In this document: piece by piece, positions 34,579-44,863 of the stretch | How positions within the stretch are numbered: position 1 is the first letter of the stretch | Layout: every line of letters starts with the position of its first letter | From: Alphaproteobacteria bacterium | Lineage (GTDB): Bacteria > Pseudomonadota > Alphaproteobacteria > Rhizobiales > Xanthobacteraceae | Direction: 5' to 3' | Assembly (NCBI GenBank): GCA_037200445.1 | Contig: JBBCGH010000001.1 | Coordinates: forward strand, 1,860,001 to 1,924,000 | DNA: 64,000 nt | Made by a program: the position numbers and the translations under genes | Notes under the pieces: generated by a model | Told to the model about the DNA's origin: nothing | Database searches by the model: none | Seen by the model: the letters and a program-made list of their open reading frames with translations, nothing else

Positions 34579-35409
34579 TTACGCGTCTTCCCAGCGGCGC
34601 AGGCGGCCGTAGACCTGGCTGGCGATGAAGCTGCGCGGGAGGAAGCGGGGCAGCCATGGGATGAGCTTGTTGTGCAGGCCGGGCACGACGACCGGTTTGC
34701 CGCGCATCAGGCCACGATATCCCTCGCGCGCGACGTCCTCGGCGGAACGGTCGAAGCCGCGCGGGTAGTGCACGTCATGAATGCCGGCGCGCGCCTGGAA
34801 TTCGGTCGGGACCGGGCCGGGGCACAGCGCCGTGACGCGGACGCCTTTCGGCTGGAGCTCGCGGCGCAGGCCGACGGAAAACGAAATCACATAGGCCTTC
34901 GAAGCGTTGTAGACCGACATGCCCGGCCCCGGAATGAATCCGGAGATCGACGCGACGTTGAGGATGCCGCCGCGATGGCGCGCGAGGCTGTTGATCCAGC
35001 GCAGCGACAGGTCGGTGAGCGTGCGGCAGTTGAGATCGATCATCGCGAGCTGCTCATGGCGATCGAGCTTCGCGGCCGGTCCAAGCAGGCCATAGCCCGC
35101 ATTGTTGACCAGGAACGCAGGCTCGAGATTGCGCGCCGAAAGCTCGTGGGCGATGAACTCCGTGCTGTCGCGGCGCGTCAGGTCGACGGGGAGGATGTGC
35201 GGCGCGCGATGTCCGGCGCTGCGGATGCGCGCGGCGATCTCGGCGAGCTGCGGCGCCCGGCGCGCGGCAAGCACGACCTCATGACCGTTTTGCGCGAAGA
35301 CATGGGCAAGCGCAGCGCCGATACCCGATGAAGCGCCGGTAATCAGCGCCACCGGTCTTGCTTCGACTGCATCCACCCGACCCGCGCTGGCCGGAGTGTC
35401 CATATCCAT
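34579..35409 (-). CDS. Short-chain dehydrogenase/reductase (DltE-like)
   Basis: 276 residues; an internal Met at about residue 3 is an alternative start. Rossmann motif 'ALITGASSGIGAALAHVF' and 'FLVNNAGYGLLG'. The active site has Ser in 'ILNVASISGFIPGPGM' and YNASK. It ends with a membrane-proximal basic helix ('WLPRFLPRSFIASQVYGRLR'), seen in the DltE-like SDRs that may act on membrane lipids. Substrate unknown. It is convergent with nothing near, and divergent from pirin. Confidence 0.9.
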   Translation of the reverse strand: MDMDTPASAGRVDAVEARPVALITGASSGIGAALAHVFAQNGHEVVLAARRAPQLAEIAARIRSAGHRAPHILPVDLTRRDSTEFIAHELSARNLEPAFLVNNAGYGLLGPAAKLDRHEQLAMIDLNCRTLTDLSLRWINSLARHRGGILNVASISGFIPGPGMSVYNASKAYVISFSVGLRRELQPKGVRVTALCPGPVPTEFQARAGIHDVHYPRGFDRSAEDVAREGYRGLMRGKPVVVPGLHNKLIPWLPRFLPRSFIASQVYGRLRRWEDA

Positions 35410-35596
35410 GGATCACCAGCACCCAGTCGCCCCAATTATGCGGATACCATGCGGCCCGCGCCCCGGTTCTTCACGTTCGCGGGAGTGATGCCGCTCCCGC
35501 CGCATTGCGGGCATGCAAATTGCGCTTGCCGCGCTTTCGTTTGACATTGTGAACTCTCGCTCCGACATAGCCGTGAACGCGAGACGGAGGTGCCCC

Positions 35597-36538
35597 GTGA
35601 GCTTCTTCCCCGGCAAGGACCCGGCGGCCGGCGATCGTTTCGCCTGCGATGCGCTCGAAACCGTGGTGGTTCCACGCTCGGTCGACCTCGACGGCTTCTC
35701 GGTGCGGCGGGCGCTGCCGCACGTCAATCGCCGCACCGTCGGCCCGTTCGTATTCTTCGATCATTTCGGCCCGGCCGAATTCAAGAGCGGGCACGGCCTC
35801 GATGTCCGGCCGCATCCCCATATCGGGCTCTCGACGCTCACCTATCTCTATGACGGCGAAGTCATCCATCGCGACAGCCTCGGCGTCAAAGCCGCGATCC
35901 ATCCCGGTGCGGTGAACTGGATGACGGCGGGACGCGGCATCGTGCACTCGGAGCGCACCGCGCCCGAACATCGCCTCGACGGCGAGCCGCTGCACGGCCT
36001 GCAGTTCTGGGTCGGCATGCCGCGCGAGAAGGAGGAGATCGATCCGGGCTTTGCGCATCTCGACGGGAACGAACTGCCCACCGTGAGCGGCGAGGGGAAG
36101 ACCGCCCGCATCGTCGCGGGTTCGATCTTCGGGAAGCGCTCCCCGCTCAAGACGGTCTCCGAAACGCTGTTCGCCGATGTCGCACTCGATGCGGGCGCGA
36201 CGATGCCGCTCGATGCCGAGTGCGAGGAGCGCGGCATCTACATCGTGGCGGGCGAACTGGACGTATCGGGCGACACATTCGGCGCCGGCCAGCTGCTCGT
36301 GTTCCGGCCGAGCGATCGCATCACGGTTCGCGCGACGCGGCCGAGCCGCATCGCGGTGATCGGCGGTGCGACGCTCGACGGTCCGCGTCACGTCTGGTGG
36401 AATTTCGTGTCGTCGCGCAAGGAGCGCATCGACCAGGCGAAGAACGAGTGGAAGGAAGGCCGCTTCCAGGGCGTGCCCGGCGATGAGATCGAGTTCATCC
36501 CGCTGCCGGAGAACCGGCCCTACACGGCGGGGGGGTAG
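35597..36538 (+). CDS. Pirin-family protein (bicupin)
   Basis: 313 residues from a GTG at 35597, preceded by ACGGAGGTGCCCC. An ATG 84 bases upstream is less well supported. The pirin signature is 'HPHIGLSTLTYLYDGEVIHR' with metal-binding His, then 'GRGIVHSERTAPEHRLDGE'. The C-terminal cupin covers about residues 190-300. Pirins bind Fe in the N-terminal cupin and can oxidise quercetin or act as redox-sensitive regulators. No quercetin pathway is nearby. A palindromic repeat follows the stop. Confidence 0.88.
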   Translation: MSFFPGKDPAAGDRFACDALETVVVPRSVDLDGFSVRRALPHVNRRTVGPFVFFDHFGPAEFKSGHGLDVRPHPHIGLSTLTYLYDGEVIHRDSLGVKAAIHPGAVNWMTAGRGIVHSERTAPEHRLDGEPLHGLQFWVGMPREKEEIDPGFAHLDGNELPTVSGEGKTARIVAGSIFGKRSPLKTVSETLFADVALDAGATMPLDAECEERGIYIVAGELDVSGDTFGAGQLLVFRPSDRITVRATRPSRIAVIGGATLDGPRHVWWNFVSSRKERIDQAKNEWKEGRFQGVPGDEIEFIPLPENRPYTAGG

Positions 36539-36548
36539 CGAGGCACCC

Positions 36549-36655
36549 GTAGGGTGGGCAAAGCAGCCGCGAAGCGGCGTGTGCCCACCATTTGATCGGC
36601 GCAGGAGCGGAATGGTGGGCACGGCGCGCAAGCGCGCACCTTTTGCGCACCCTAC
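36549..36655. repeat. GTAGGGTGGGC palindromic repeat
   Basis: GTAGGGTGGGCAAAG at the left pairs with CTTTTGCGCACCCTAC at the right. The inner arms are GTGCCCACCATT and AATGGTGGGCAC. The right-hand CCTAC contains the TAG stop codon of ligD on the minus strand (36652-36654). It separates the convergent pirin and ligD genes. Confidence 0.8.
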
Positions 36656-39300
36656 TTGGCAAACTTCGGCAGCTTCTGCTTCACCTTGGCGATGTCCGCC
36701 CAGGGATCCTTCTTCAGCGTCGCGAGCCGCTTCCCGATATTGCGCACCGTGAACTTGTTGGGCGTGAGTTTGGGCCCCAGCTCGTCCCAGGTGACCGGCA
36801 CCGATATCGCCGCGCCGGGCCGCGCCCGCGTCGAATAGGCGACGATCGCGGTCGCGCCGCGCCCGTTGCGCAGATAGTCGACGAAGATCTTTCCGCCGCG
36901 GATGCTCTTGGTCATCTTCGACACGTATCTGTCCGGCGAGTCCGCCTCCATGGCGAGCACCATCGCGTGCGCGAAGTCCTTCGCCTCGTCCCACGGCGTG
37001 CCGTTTGTCGGCACCATCACGTGCAGCCCCTTGCCGCCGGTCGTCTTCACCAGGCTTTCGAGCTTCAAGTCGGCGAGGCGCTCGCGCAACTCGCGCGCCG
37101 CCTTGTTGACCGCCGCCCACGGCACATCATCGCCCGGGTCGAGATCGAACACGATGCGGTCGCAGTGCTCGACATCCGCGATGGTCGAGCCCCAGACATG
37201 GATCTCCAGCACGCCCGCCTGCACCAGCGTGAGCAGCCCGTCGAGGCTGGAGATGGACAGCAACTCCTCGCCCTGATCGTCCTTCATGCGCTGGATGTGC
37301 TCGCTGACGAGACCGGCGCCGGCGTGCTTCTGGAAGAAGCATTGCCCGGCGATCCCGTCCGGGCAGCGCACCAGCGCGAGCGGCCGGTTCACCAGATGGG
37401 GCGCGATGTGTTCCCACGCGGCGGTGTAGTAGTCGGCAAGCTGCTGCTTGGTGACCTCGGCGTCGGGCCAATAGACGCGCTCGGGGTGGGTGAATTTCAC
37501 CGCGGTGCCGTTCGGGGCGGCCGATCCTTTCACACCGCGCTTCGCCGGTTTCGTTGATGTTTTCTTTGCCTTCGATTTCGTCGGCATCGGCGTCTCCTGC
37601 ACGACTTCTCTCGCTGGCTTGTCCTCGCGCAGGCCCTTGAACGCCGCGTGGCGCACATGGCCTTGCGCGGTGAAGCCGGTGAACTCGATCTCGGCTACGA
37701 GCTTCGGCTCCACCCAGATACCCTTGCCGTCGCGGCCACGCCCGCGTTCTTCGTCGGGGAGTTTCCCGAAGGCGGGCGTATCGCGGCGCAGGGGCTGGAG
37801 CCTCTTCCAAAGATCGCGCGCGACCTGCGTCGTATAGCCGGTGCCGGAGCGGCCCGCATAGGTGAGCTTGCCGCCCTTGTTGTAGCCGAGCACCAGCGCG
37901 CCGATCGCACCCTTCAGGTGGGTTGAATCCTTGTAGCCGACGATGACGAATTCCTGGTTGGCGTGGACCTTCGCCTTGATCCAGTCGTCGCTGCGCCCGG
38001 AGCGGTAGGGCGCATCGTGCCGCTTCGAGATCACGCCCTCGATCTTCAGCTCGCGCGCATGCTGCATCATCTCGGATCCAGGGATGGCGAAGTGATCGCT
38101 GTAGCGGATGATGCCGCCGCCGTCTGTCTTCTCCAGCAATTTCTTCAGCGCGGCCTTGCGCTCAGTGAGCGGCGCGGCGGTCAAGTCCGCGCCGTCGAGG
38201 TGCAAGAGATCGAACACGTAGTAGGTGAAGGTGTCCTTCTTCGTCTTGAGCGCGTCCTGCAGCGCCGAGAAATCGCTCACCCCGTTTTTCTCGACCACAA
38301 CCTCACCGTCGATCAGTGCGGTGTCGGCGCCGAGCCCTTTAAGCGCATCGGCGACCGGCCTGAATTTGTCGGTCCAGTCGAGCGCCTTGCGGGTCAGCAA
38401 CTGGACTTTGCCGTCATTGATGCGCGCCTGCAGGCGGTAGCCGTCGAACTTTGCCTCATGCACATAGGCCGGATTGTCGGGCGCGGTGTCGTGCAACTCG
38501 GCGAGCTGCGGCTGCACGAAGGCGGGGAGCGGGTCGCCCTTCGATGTGCGCTTCGGCTTCTCGCGCAGCACGTCGGAGGTCGCGACCTGTGCGCGCGCTT
38601 TGGTCTCGGTCTTTGCTTTCTTCGCCGGCGCCGTCTTTTTGCGGGATGCAGTGGCATTCTTCGGTGTCTTGGCCGCCGCCTTTATGGTCTTCACGTTGTC
38701 GCTGACGCCGCGATTGGATTGCCACACCGCGCCGCCCGCCTTGGCGATGCCTTCGATGGTGCGGCGGCTCACCACCGAGCGGTCCTTTTCCTCCAGGATA
38801 TCCGGATCGTCCGGGCCGCGCGCCGCCTCGTCCTTCGACTTGATCAGCAGCCACGGCTCCTGCCGCTCGCCCGGCCGCTTGCGCATCCGCACCAGATGCC
38901 AGTGCCCGGAGAGCTTCTGGCCTTCCAGCACGAAATCGAGCTTGCCCTTGGCATAGCCCCGACGGGGATCGCCGTCCGGGATCCAGCGCCCGCGATCCCA
39001 GATCATGACGGTGCCGCCGCCGTACTGGCCCTTCGGGATCGTGCCCTCGAAGGCGTTGTACTCGACCGGATGGTCCTCGACGTGGACGGCAAGACGCTTC
39101 TCGCCCGGCACCAGGCTGGGCCCTCGCGTCACGGCCCAGCTCTTCATCACGCCGTCGAGTTCGAGACGCAGGTCGTAGTGCAGCCGCGTCGCCGCATGCT
39201 TCTGGATCACGAAGGCATCGCCGCCGCGCTTGACCTTGCCGCCGCGCGGCTCGGCGGTGACCTTGAAGCTGCGCTTTGCGCGATATTTCTCGAGCGCCAC
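36652..39300 (-). CDS. ligD: ATP-dependent DNA ligase D (PE-LIG-POL)
   Basis: 882 residues with all three NHEJ enzyme domains. The 3'-phosphoesterase (about 1-175) has 'ATRLHYDLRLELDGVMKSW' and 'VEDHPVEYNAFEGTIPKG'. The ligase (about 255-560) has the nucleotidyl-lysine Lys284 in 'EAKFDGYRLQ', plus 'ALIDGEVVV' and 'PYRSGRSDDWIKAK'. The primase-like polymerase (about 590-875) has 'VFDLDPGDDVPW' with catalytic Asp residues. A basic linker rich in Lys and Ala (about 205-250) joins PE and LIG. It repairs double-strand breaks with Ku, which lies directly upstream on the same strand. Its stop codon is inside a palindromic repeat. Confidence 0.96.
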   Translation of the reverse strand: MALEKYRAKRSFKVTAEPRGGKVKRGGDAFVIQKHAATRLHYDLRLELDGVMKSWAVTRGPSLVPGEKRLAVHVEDHPVEYNAFEGTIPKGQYGGGTVMIWDRGRWIPDGDPRRGYAKGKLDFVLEGQKLSGHWHLVRMRKRPGERQEPWLLIKSKDEAARGPDDPDILEEKDRSVVSRRTIEGIAKAGGAVWQSNRGVSDNVKTIKAAAKTPKNATASRKKTAPAKKAKTETKARAQVATSDVLREKPKRTSKGDPLPAFVQPQLAELHDTAPDNPAYVHEAKFDGYRLQARINDGKVQLLTRKALDWTDKFRPVADALKGLGADTALIDGEVVVEKNGVSDFSALQDALKTKKDTFTYYVFDLLHLDGADLTAAPLTERKAALKKLLEKTDGGGIIRYSDHFAIPGSEMMQHARELKIEGVISKRHDAPYRSGRSDDWIKAKVHANQEFVIVGYKDSTHLKGAIGALVLGYNKGGKLTYAGRSGTGYTTQVARDLWKRLQPLRRDTPAFGKLPDEERGRGRDGKGIWVEPKLVAEIEFTGFTAQGHVRHAAFKGLREDKPAREVVQETPMPTKSKAKKTSTKPAKRGVKGSAAPNGTAVKFTHPERVYWPDAEVTKQQLADYYTAAWEHIAPHLVNRPLALVRCPDGIAGQCFFQKHAGAGLVSEHIQRMKDDQGEELLSISSLDGLLTLVQAGVLEIHVWGSTIADVEHCDRIVFDLDPGDDVPWAAVNKAARELRERLADLKLESLVKTTGGKGLHVMVPTNGTPWDEAKDFAHAMVLAMEADSPDRYVSKMTKSIRGGKIFVDYLRNGRGATAIVAYSTRARPGAAISVPVTWDELGPKLTPNKFTVRNIGKRLATLKKDPWADIAKVKQKLPKFAK

Positions 39301-39321
39301 AACGTATCTCGGTTATCCTTG

Positions 39322-39394
39322 CCGCATGATCTGATCCGAAAACCGGTACCCATCCCCGATCAGGGTCGAGGACATGCTTTTCGGGATCATGCGG
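39322..39394. repeat. CATGATC-CGAAAA palindrome with insert, copy 3
   Basis: Ends CCGCATGATC and GATCATGCGG. It carries a 20-odd-base central insert (CCCCGATCAGGGTCGAGGAC) not found in copies 1 and 2 but shared in part with copy 4. It abuts the ku stop codon (39395-39397) and lies between ku and ligD. Confidence 0.8.
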
Positions 39395-40270
39395 TCAACC
39401 CGCCTTCTTCAGCCGCTTGTGTTTCGCGGTCTTCCTTTTAGCCGAAGTGCGGCGGCCTGACGACTTGGTCGGCGCGGCCCCGCGCGACTTGCCGCCCTTC
39501 TCACCCACGCTCCGCCGGAGCGCATCCATCAGGTTGATCACGTTGGAAGGCTTCGGCTCAGGCGCGGCCGGCGGCTCCTTCCCGGCGCGCTTTGCCTTGA
39601 TCAGCGCCGAGAGCGCGTCCTCGTAGCGGTCCTCGAACTTCTCCGGATCGAAGTGACTCATCTTCTGCTTGAGGATGTGCTCGGCGAGCGCGAGCATATC
39701 GCTCGTTACTTTCACGCCCGGGATCTCATCGAAGTATGAGTCCTCGTCGCGCACCTCGGGCTTGTAGCGCAGCGCCGTCGCCGCAAGGCCCTTGTGGCGC
39801 GGCCCCAGCATCAACAGCCGCTCGCGCCGGTGCATCACCACGCGGCCGAGCCCGACCATGTCGGTCTTCTTCATGGCCTCGCGGATGACCGCGAAGGCCT
39901 CGTAGGCGGCCTCGCCGTCCGGCACGACGTAGAAGGATTCATCGAGATAAATTTCATCGACTTCGTCGCGCGGGACGAACGATTCGATGTCGAGCGTGTG
40001 GGTCGATTCGAGCGCCACGTCGTCGAGCTCATTGTCTTCGAGCAGGACGTACTTTCCGTCCTTGAGCTCGTAGCCTTTGACCTTGTTTTCCGTCTCGACC
40101 ACGTCGCCGGTTTCGGAATCGAGCGCCTGGTTGCGGATCCGGTTGCCGGTTTCCCGGTTGATGATGTGCAGGCGAATGCGGCTCGACGTGCTCGTTGCGG
40201 TGTACATGGTGACCGCACACGACACGAGCGACAGCTTGAGATATCCCTTCCAGATCGGGCGCGGTGCCAT
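39395..40270 (-). CDS. ku: Ku homolog, DNA end-binding
   Basis: 291 residues. The single-core bacterial Ku: 'PIWKGYLKLSLVSCAVTMY', 'HIINRETGNRIRNQALDSET', the bridge region 'DDVALESTHTLDIESFVPRD' and 'VMHRRERLLMLGPRHKGL'. The C-terminal tail is Lys/Ala/Arg-rich ('KRKTAKHKRLKKAG'), which in relatives aids DNA binding and ligase recruitment. It forms a homodimeric ring on double-strand ends and recruits LigD. It is followed by ligD across a palindromic element of about 70 bases. Confidence 0.96.
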   Translation of the reverse strand: MAPRPIWKGYLKLSLVSCAVTMYTATSTSSRIRLHIINRETGNRIRNQALDSETGDVVETENKVKGYELKDGKYVLLEDNELDDVALESTHTLDIESFVPRDEVDEIYLDESFYVVPDGEAAYEAFAVIREAMKKTDMVGLGRVVMHRRERLLMLGPRHKGLAATALRYKPEVRDEDSYFDEIPGVKVTSDMLALAEHILKQKMSHFDPEKFEDRYEDALSALIKAKRAGKEPPAAPEPKPSNVINLMDALRRSVGEKGGKSRGAAPTKSSGRRTSAKRKTAKHKRLKKAG

Positions 40271-40481
40271 GGTGCAGGCTCGAGGCGGTTGGCGCGACGA
40301 ATGGGAACGCGCCAGCGTCCGGCCAAGTTCCCGCTTCAGTTCCGGATCAAAGGCTTAGCCGAAATGATGGCGCCGCCACCATTAAGTCTGATTTGCGCTT
40401 CCGCGTGCCTTTGGTGTAAGGCACGGTAAATCTTACGCCTTTCCGGCCCCTTGAAGGCTGGCGCAATGCGTGGAGAAACGC

Positions 40482-42401
40482 GTGTCCGATTCCAAGACGC
40501 CCCTGCTCGACCAGATCAATACGCCTGCCGATCTTCGCGGGCTCGATGAAGCCCAGCTTCGTCAGGTCGCAGACGAACTGCGCCAGGAGACGATCGACGC
40601 CGTGTCGATCACCGGCGGCCATCTCGGCGCGGGCCTCGGCGTGGTCGAACTGACCGTCGCCCTGCATTATCTGTTCGATACCCCGCGCGACCGCATCGTC
40701 TGGGACGTCGGCCATCAGGCTTACCCGCACAAGATTCTCACCGGACGGCGCGATCGCATCCGCACGCTGCGCATGGGCAACGGCCTTTCCGGCTTCACCA
40801 AGCGCGCCGAGAGCGAATACGATCCGTTCGGCGCGGCGCATTCCTCGACCTCGATCTCGGCCGGCCTCGGCATGGCGGTCGCGCGCGATCTCGCCGGCAA
40901 GGACAACAATGTCATCGCGGTGATCGGCGACGGCGCGATGACCGCCGGCATGGCCTACGAGGCGATGAACAACGCGGGCGCGATGGACTCCCGCCTGATC
41001 GTGATCCTCAACGACAACGACATGTCGATCGCGCCGCCGGTCGGCGCGCTGTCGGCGTATCTGGCGCGGCTCATCTCGGGGCGCACTTATACGTCGCTGC
41101 GCGAGATCGGCATGCAGCTTGCGCACAAGATGCCGAAGGGGCTGGAAAAGAAGGCGTTGCGCGTCGAGGAATACGCGCGCGGCTTCCTCACCGGCGGCAC
41201 GATGTTCGAGGAGCTCGGCTTCTACTATGTCGGGCCGATCGACGGGCACAACCTCGATCACCTCATCCCGGTGCTCAAGAACGTGCGCGACGCCAAGCAG
41301 GGCCCGATCCTGGTCCACGTCGTGACGCAGAAGGGCAAGGGCTACGAGCCGGCCGAGAAATCCGCCGACAAGTACCACGGCGTGGTCAAGTTCGACGTCG
41401 TCACCGGCGTGCAGGCGAAGGCGAAGTCGAACGCCCCGCAATACACCAAGGTGTTCGCCGAGAGCCTGATCAAGGAAGCCCGCAAGGACGACAAGATCGT
41501 CGCCATCACCGCCGCCATGCCCTCCGGCACCGGGCTCGACCTGTTCGGCAAGGAATTCCCCAACCGTACCTTCGATGTCGGCATCGCCGAGCAGCATGGC
41601 GTGACGTTCTGCGCCGGTCTGGCGACCGAAGGCTACAAGCCGTTCGCCGTCATCTATTCGACTTTCCTGCAGCGCGCCTACGACCAGGTGGTGCACGACG
41701 TCGCGATCCAGCGGCTGCCGGTACGCTTTTCGATGGACCGTGCGGGTCTCGTCGGCGCCGACGGACCGACGCATGCCGGCTCGTTCGACGTCGCGTACCT
41801 GGGCTGCCTGCCGGGCTTTGTCGTGATGGCGGCGGCGGACGAGGCCGAGCTCGTCCACATGGTCGCGACGCAGGTCGCGATCGACGATCGCCCGTCCGCG
41901 CTGCGCTATCCGCGCGGCGAGGGCGTCGGCGTCGAGATGCCGGAATTCGGCGTGCCGCTCGAGATCGGCAAGGGCCGTATCGTGCGCGAGGGCCACAAGG
42001 TCGCGCTGCTCTCGTTCGGAACGCGGCTTGCGGAATGCGTGAAGGCCGCCGACGAGCTGGCGCAGCTCGGGCTCTCGACCACCGTCGCGGATGCGCGGTT
42101 TGCCAAGCCCCTCGACACCGACCTGGTACTGCGTCTTGCGCGCGATCACGAGGTCCTGGTGACGATCGAGGAAGGCGCGATTGGCGGGTTCGGCACCTAC
42201 GTGATGCAGGCGCTTTCCGAGCACGGCATGCTCGACCGCGGCGACCTGAAGGTGCGCATGATGGTGCTGCCCGACACGTTCATCGATCAGGATTCGCCGA
42301 ACGCGATGTACGCGAAGGCCGGCCTCGACGCGAAGAGCATTGTGGCGAAAGTGTTCGAGGCGCTCGGCCGCGAGAAGATCGGCGTCATCAAGCGCGCCTA
42401 G
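40482..42401 (+). CDS. dxs: 1-deoxy-D-xylulose-5-phosphate synthase
   Basis: 639 residues from the GTG at 40482 ([11 protein letters not shown]), which follows GGAGAAACGC. A GTG 12 bases upstream is less well placed. DXS makes 1-deoxyxylulose-5-phosphate from pyruvate and glyceraldehyde-3-phosphate, the first step of the MEP isoprenoid pathway. Thiamin motif '[20 protein letters not shown]' (GDG...NN). The catalytic His is in '[17 protein letters not shown]'. The C-terminal transketolase half has '[18 protein letters not shown]'. The gene overlaps the convergent hypothetical by 4 bases sharing CTAG. Close to tlyA and the RNA methyltransferase as in relatives. Confidence 0.96.
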   Translation: MSDSKTPLLDQINTPADLRGLDEAQLRQVADELRQETIDAVSITGGHLGAGLGVVELTVALHYLFDTPRDRIVWDVGHQAYPHKILTGRRDRIRTLRMGNGLSGFTKRAESEYDPFGAAHSSTSISAGLGMAVARDLAGKDNNVIAVIGDGAMTAGMAYEAMNNAGAMDSRLIVILNDNDMSIAPPVGALSAYLARLISGRTYTSLREIGMQLAHKMPKGLEKKALRVEEYARGFLTGGTMFEELGFYYVGPIDGHNLDHLIPVLKNVRDAKQGPILVHVVTQKGKGYEPAEKSADKYHGVVKFDVVTGVQAKAKSNAPQYTKVFAESLIKEARKDDKIVAITAAMPSGTGLDLFGKEFPNRTFDVGIAEQHGVTFCAGLATEGYKPFAVIYSTFLQRAYDQVVHDVAIQRLPVRFSMDRAGLVGADGPTHAGSFDVAYLGCLPGFVVMAAADEAELVHMVATQVAIDDRPSALRYPRGEGVGVEMPEFGVPLEIGKGRIVREGHKVALLSFGTRLAECVKAADELAQLGLSTTVADARFAKPLDTDLVLRLARDHEVLVTIEEGAIGGFGTYVMQALSEHGMLDRGDLKVRMMVLPDTFIDQDSPNAMYAKAGLDAKSIVAKVFEALGREKIGVIKRA

Positions 42402-42868
42402 CGCTTCCCCGAACACAGCCTCTCGAACGCTGCGACATGCGGCGTAGCGCCGGCGAGCGGGATTGTCTCGCTCGCCCCCGGCACCTCGATCGTCAGCGAC
42501 GGTCCGGCCTTGAGCAGCGCGAAGACGCGCGGATTGACCGTGCCGGTCACCTCGATGCTGACCGCGCCGTCGGTTTCGTTGACGATCGCGTTGCCGGTGA
42601 GCGTGAGGCTTGTCGCGCCCGCGGAGAGCTTGAGCGGAACGCCGGCGCCGGGATTGACCTTGGTCGACGCGACCGATTCCACGATGGTCATTTGCTTCGT
42701 GCCAGGTTCGCACGAGAATCCGATCAGGATATCGTCCGAATCCGGGGCGCCGAAGCCGAGCGCCGGCGCTTCCGGGTTGTCGTCGAAATTCCACACGCGC
42801 GCCTCTTGCGCCAAAGCCGGCGCCGTAAGCGCCAGCGCGATCAGGATGATGAGGCGGTGCATACCCAT
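42398..42868 (-). CDS. Secreted hypothetical protein
   Basis: 156 residues (or 154 from the second Met). Signal peptide '[17 protein letters not shown]' cut near residue 20. The mature part has two cysteines ('[12 protein letters not shown]', 'FERLCSGKR') near the middle and the end, and beta-rich '[19 protein letters not shown]'. No known family recognised. It sits antisense to and overlapping the last 4 bases of dxs, so the two mRNAs would share a CTAG end. Confidence 0.7.
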   Translation of the reverse strand: MGMHRLIILIALALTAPALAQEARVWNFDDNPEAPALGFGAPDSDDILIGFSCEPGTKQMTIVESVASTKVNPGAGVPLKLSAGATSLTLTGNAIVNETDGAVSIEVTGTVNPRVFALLKAGPSLTIEVPGASETIPLAGATPHVAAFERLCSGKR

Positions 42869-42902
42869 GGCCGATGCCGTGACCCATTGCTAAGTCAACT
42901 TT

Positions 42903-43634
42903 ATGACAAAGCGCAAGCGAGCCGACGTGGCTCTGGTCGAGCGCGGCCTGTTCGAAAGCCGGGCGCGCGCGCAAGCGGCCATTGCCGCGGGGCTGGTGAC
43001 CGCTGACGGCGCGGTGATCCGAAAGTCATCCGATGAGGTCGCCGCGGGCGCTGTACTCCAGGCGACCCCGGAGCATCGGTGGGTTTCCCGTGGAGCGCTG
43101 AAGCTTGTCGCCGCGCTGGATCACTTCGGTTTCGATCCCGGAGGCGACGTTTGTCTCGATGTCGGCGCGTCGACCGGCGGCTTCACCGAAGTGCTGCTCG
43201 CCAACGGCGCGAACAAGGTCTACGCCGTCGATGTGGGTCGCGGACAATTGCACGCGCGGCTGCGCGGCGATCCGGCCATCGTATCGCTGGAAGAGACGGA
43301 CATCCGCAAGCTCGATTCAACGTGGCTCGCCGAAGCGCCGGAGTTCGCCACGGTGGATGTCAGCTTCATCTCGCTCAAGCTGGTTCTGCCGGCGCTCGAT
43401 CGGTTGCTGCGCAGACCTTCGCACCTTGTCGCGCTGATCAAGCCGCAATTTGAAGCGGGGCGCGCTCACGTGAAGAAGGGCATTGTGCGGGATCCGGCGG
43501 TGCATGGGGCGGTGCGCGAGGAGATCGCGGCCTTCGCTCGCTCGCTTGGTTGGACGGTCGTCGGCACCATTGCGTCACCGATCGAAGGTGGAGAGGGGAA
43601 CAAGGAATTCTTGCTCGGGGCGACGCGTGACTGA
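42903..43634 (+). CDS. tlyA: TlyA-family rRNA 2'-O-methyltransferase / hemolysin-like
   Basis: 243 residues. The N-terminal S4 RNA-binding domain is '[20 protein letters not shown]' and '[17 protein letters not shown]'. The FtsJ-type methyltransferase has motif I '[16 protein letters not shown]' and the K-D-K-type residues '[11 protein letters not shown]' and '[15 protein letters not shown]'. TlyA methylates ribose in 16S and/or 23S rRNA, which confers capreomycin sensitivity in relatives. It overlaps the next gene by 8 bases. Confidence 0.93.
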   Translation: MTKRKRADVALVERGLFESRARAQAAIAAGLVTADGAVIRKSSDEVAAGAVLQATPEHRWVSRGALKLVAALDHFGFDPGGDVCLDVGASTGGFTEVLLANGANKVYAVDVGRGQLHARLRGDPAIVSLEETDIRKLDSTWLAEAPEFATVDVSFISLKLVLPALDRLLRRPSHLVALIKPQFEAGRAHVKKGIVRDPAVHGAVREEIAAFARSLGWTVVGTIASPIEGGEGNKEFLLGATRD

Positions 43635-44859
43635 GCGCCTCACCATCTCCCGCCTCGGCCAGCGCGGCGATGGGATCGCCGATACGCCGGACGGGCCGGT
43701 GTACGTTCCCTACACGCTGCCGGGCGAGACCGTGGAGGTCGAGGCGTTTCCCGGCCATCCGGACCGCCGCCACCTCCTGCGCGTGGAGAATGCGAGCCCG
43801 GAGCGGATCGCGCCGATCTGCCCGCACTTCGCCGTGTGCGGCGGCTGCCAGACGCAGCATTGGGATTTTTCCCGCTACCGCGGCTGGAAGCGCGGGCTTG
43901 TTTCCGAGGCGTTGCGCCACGCGGGGCTCGACACGCCGGTCGGCGATCTCATCGACGCGCATGGCGCGGGACGGCGCCGCGCGGTGTTCCACGCGCTCTG
44001 GGGCCCGCACGGTGTCCTGGACGTCGGGTTTGCGGCTTTTCGCGCGCACAACATCGTTGCGATCGACCGGTGCCCGGTGCTCGCCCCGTCGCTTGACGGC
44101 GCGCTGCGGGCCGCATGGGCGATCGCTGAGGCGATCGGCCCCGGGAAGCCGCTCGACATTCAGATAACCGCAACCGACGCCGGGCTGGACGTCGACGTGC
44201 GCGGCTCGGGGCCGCTCGGGGCGCGTCACACGGCCGCGCTCGCGCGACTTGCGCAATCGCACGGCCTGGCACGGCTGACGCGGCACGGCGAACTGATCGT
44301 GCAGCATGCCGCGCCGACGGTGCGAATGGGAAAGGCAACCGTCGCATTGCCGCCGGGCGCGTTCCTGCAGGCGACGGCCGAAGGCGAGACGACATTGGCG
44401 CAGCTGGTGATGGAGCATGTGGGGCAGGCGAAGCGCATCGCCGATCTCTTCTGCGGCGTCGGTCCGTTTGCGCTGCGGCTTGCGGAGCGCGCGCGCATCA
44501 CCGCGGCGGATTCCGACGCGGGTGCCATCGCGGCGCTGGGTCAGGCGGCGAAAACCCCGGGGCTCAAGCCGATTGCCGCCGAGGCGCGCGATCTCTTCCG
44601 GCGTCCGCTTGCCTCGGACGAGCTCAAATCATTCGACGCTGTCGTGTTCGATCCGCCGCGCCAGGGCGCCGAGGCGCAGGCGCGCCAGCTCGCGGCGTCA
44701 CGTGTCCCGCTGATCGTCGCCGTGTTCTGCAGTGCCGCGACCTTCGCGCGCGATGCGCGCATCCTCAGCGACGGCGGCTACCGGCTCACCTCGGTCACGC
44801 CAGTCGACCAGTTCCGGCACTCGGCGCAAGTCGAGATCGTCGGAGCCTTCCGGCGCTGA
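43627..44859 (+). CDS. RumA/TrmA-like RNA m5U methyltransferase with Fe-S motif
   Basis: 410 residues from the GTG at 43627, overlapping tlyA by 8 bases. An [4Fe-4S] cluster motif C-x5-C-x2-C ('[16 protein letters not shown]') with a fourth Cys in '[11 protein letters not shown]' matches the RumA-type N-terminal region. Motif I is '[19 protein letters not shown]', and '[11 protein letters not shown]' with '[17 protein letters not shown]' supplies the DPPR and catalytic Cys. It places 5-methyluridine in rRNA or tRNA. The N-terminal TRAM-like domain is short. Operon with tlyA. Confidence 0.92.
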   Translation: MTERLTISRLGQRGDGIADTPDGPVYVPYTLPGETVEVEAFPGHPDRRHLLRVENASPERIAPICPHFAVCGGCQTQHWDFSRYRGWKRGLVSEALRHAGLDTPVGDLIDAHGAGRRRAVFHALWGPHGVLDVGFAAFRAHNIVAIDRCPVLAPSLDGALRAAWAIAEAIGPGKPLDIQITATDAGLDVDVRGSGPLGARHTAALARLAQSHGLARLTRHGELIVQHAAPTVRMGKATVALPPGAFLQATAEGETTLAQLVMEHVGQAKRIADLFCGVGPFALRLAERARITAADSDAGAIAALGQAAKTPGLKPIAAEARDLFRRPLASDELKSFDAVVFDPPRQGAEAQARQLAASRVPLIVAVFCSAATFARDARILSDGGYRLTSVTPVDQFRHSAQVEIVGAFRR

Positions 44860-44863
44860 GCCG

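Noticed and set aside
32763-34628. 621-codon open frame on the plus strand across the ABC transporter
   Set aside because: Antisense shadow; the opposite frame has Walker A, signature and Walker B motifs.
36541-36655. A second small gene after pirin
   Set aside because: The open frames are the arms of the GTAGGGTGGGC palindrome.
40347-42974. 875-codon open frame on the minus strand across dxs
   Set aside because: Shadow of dxs; repetitive Asp/Arg/His composition, no homology.
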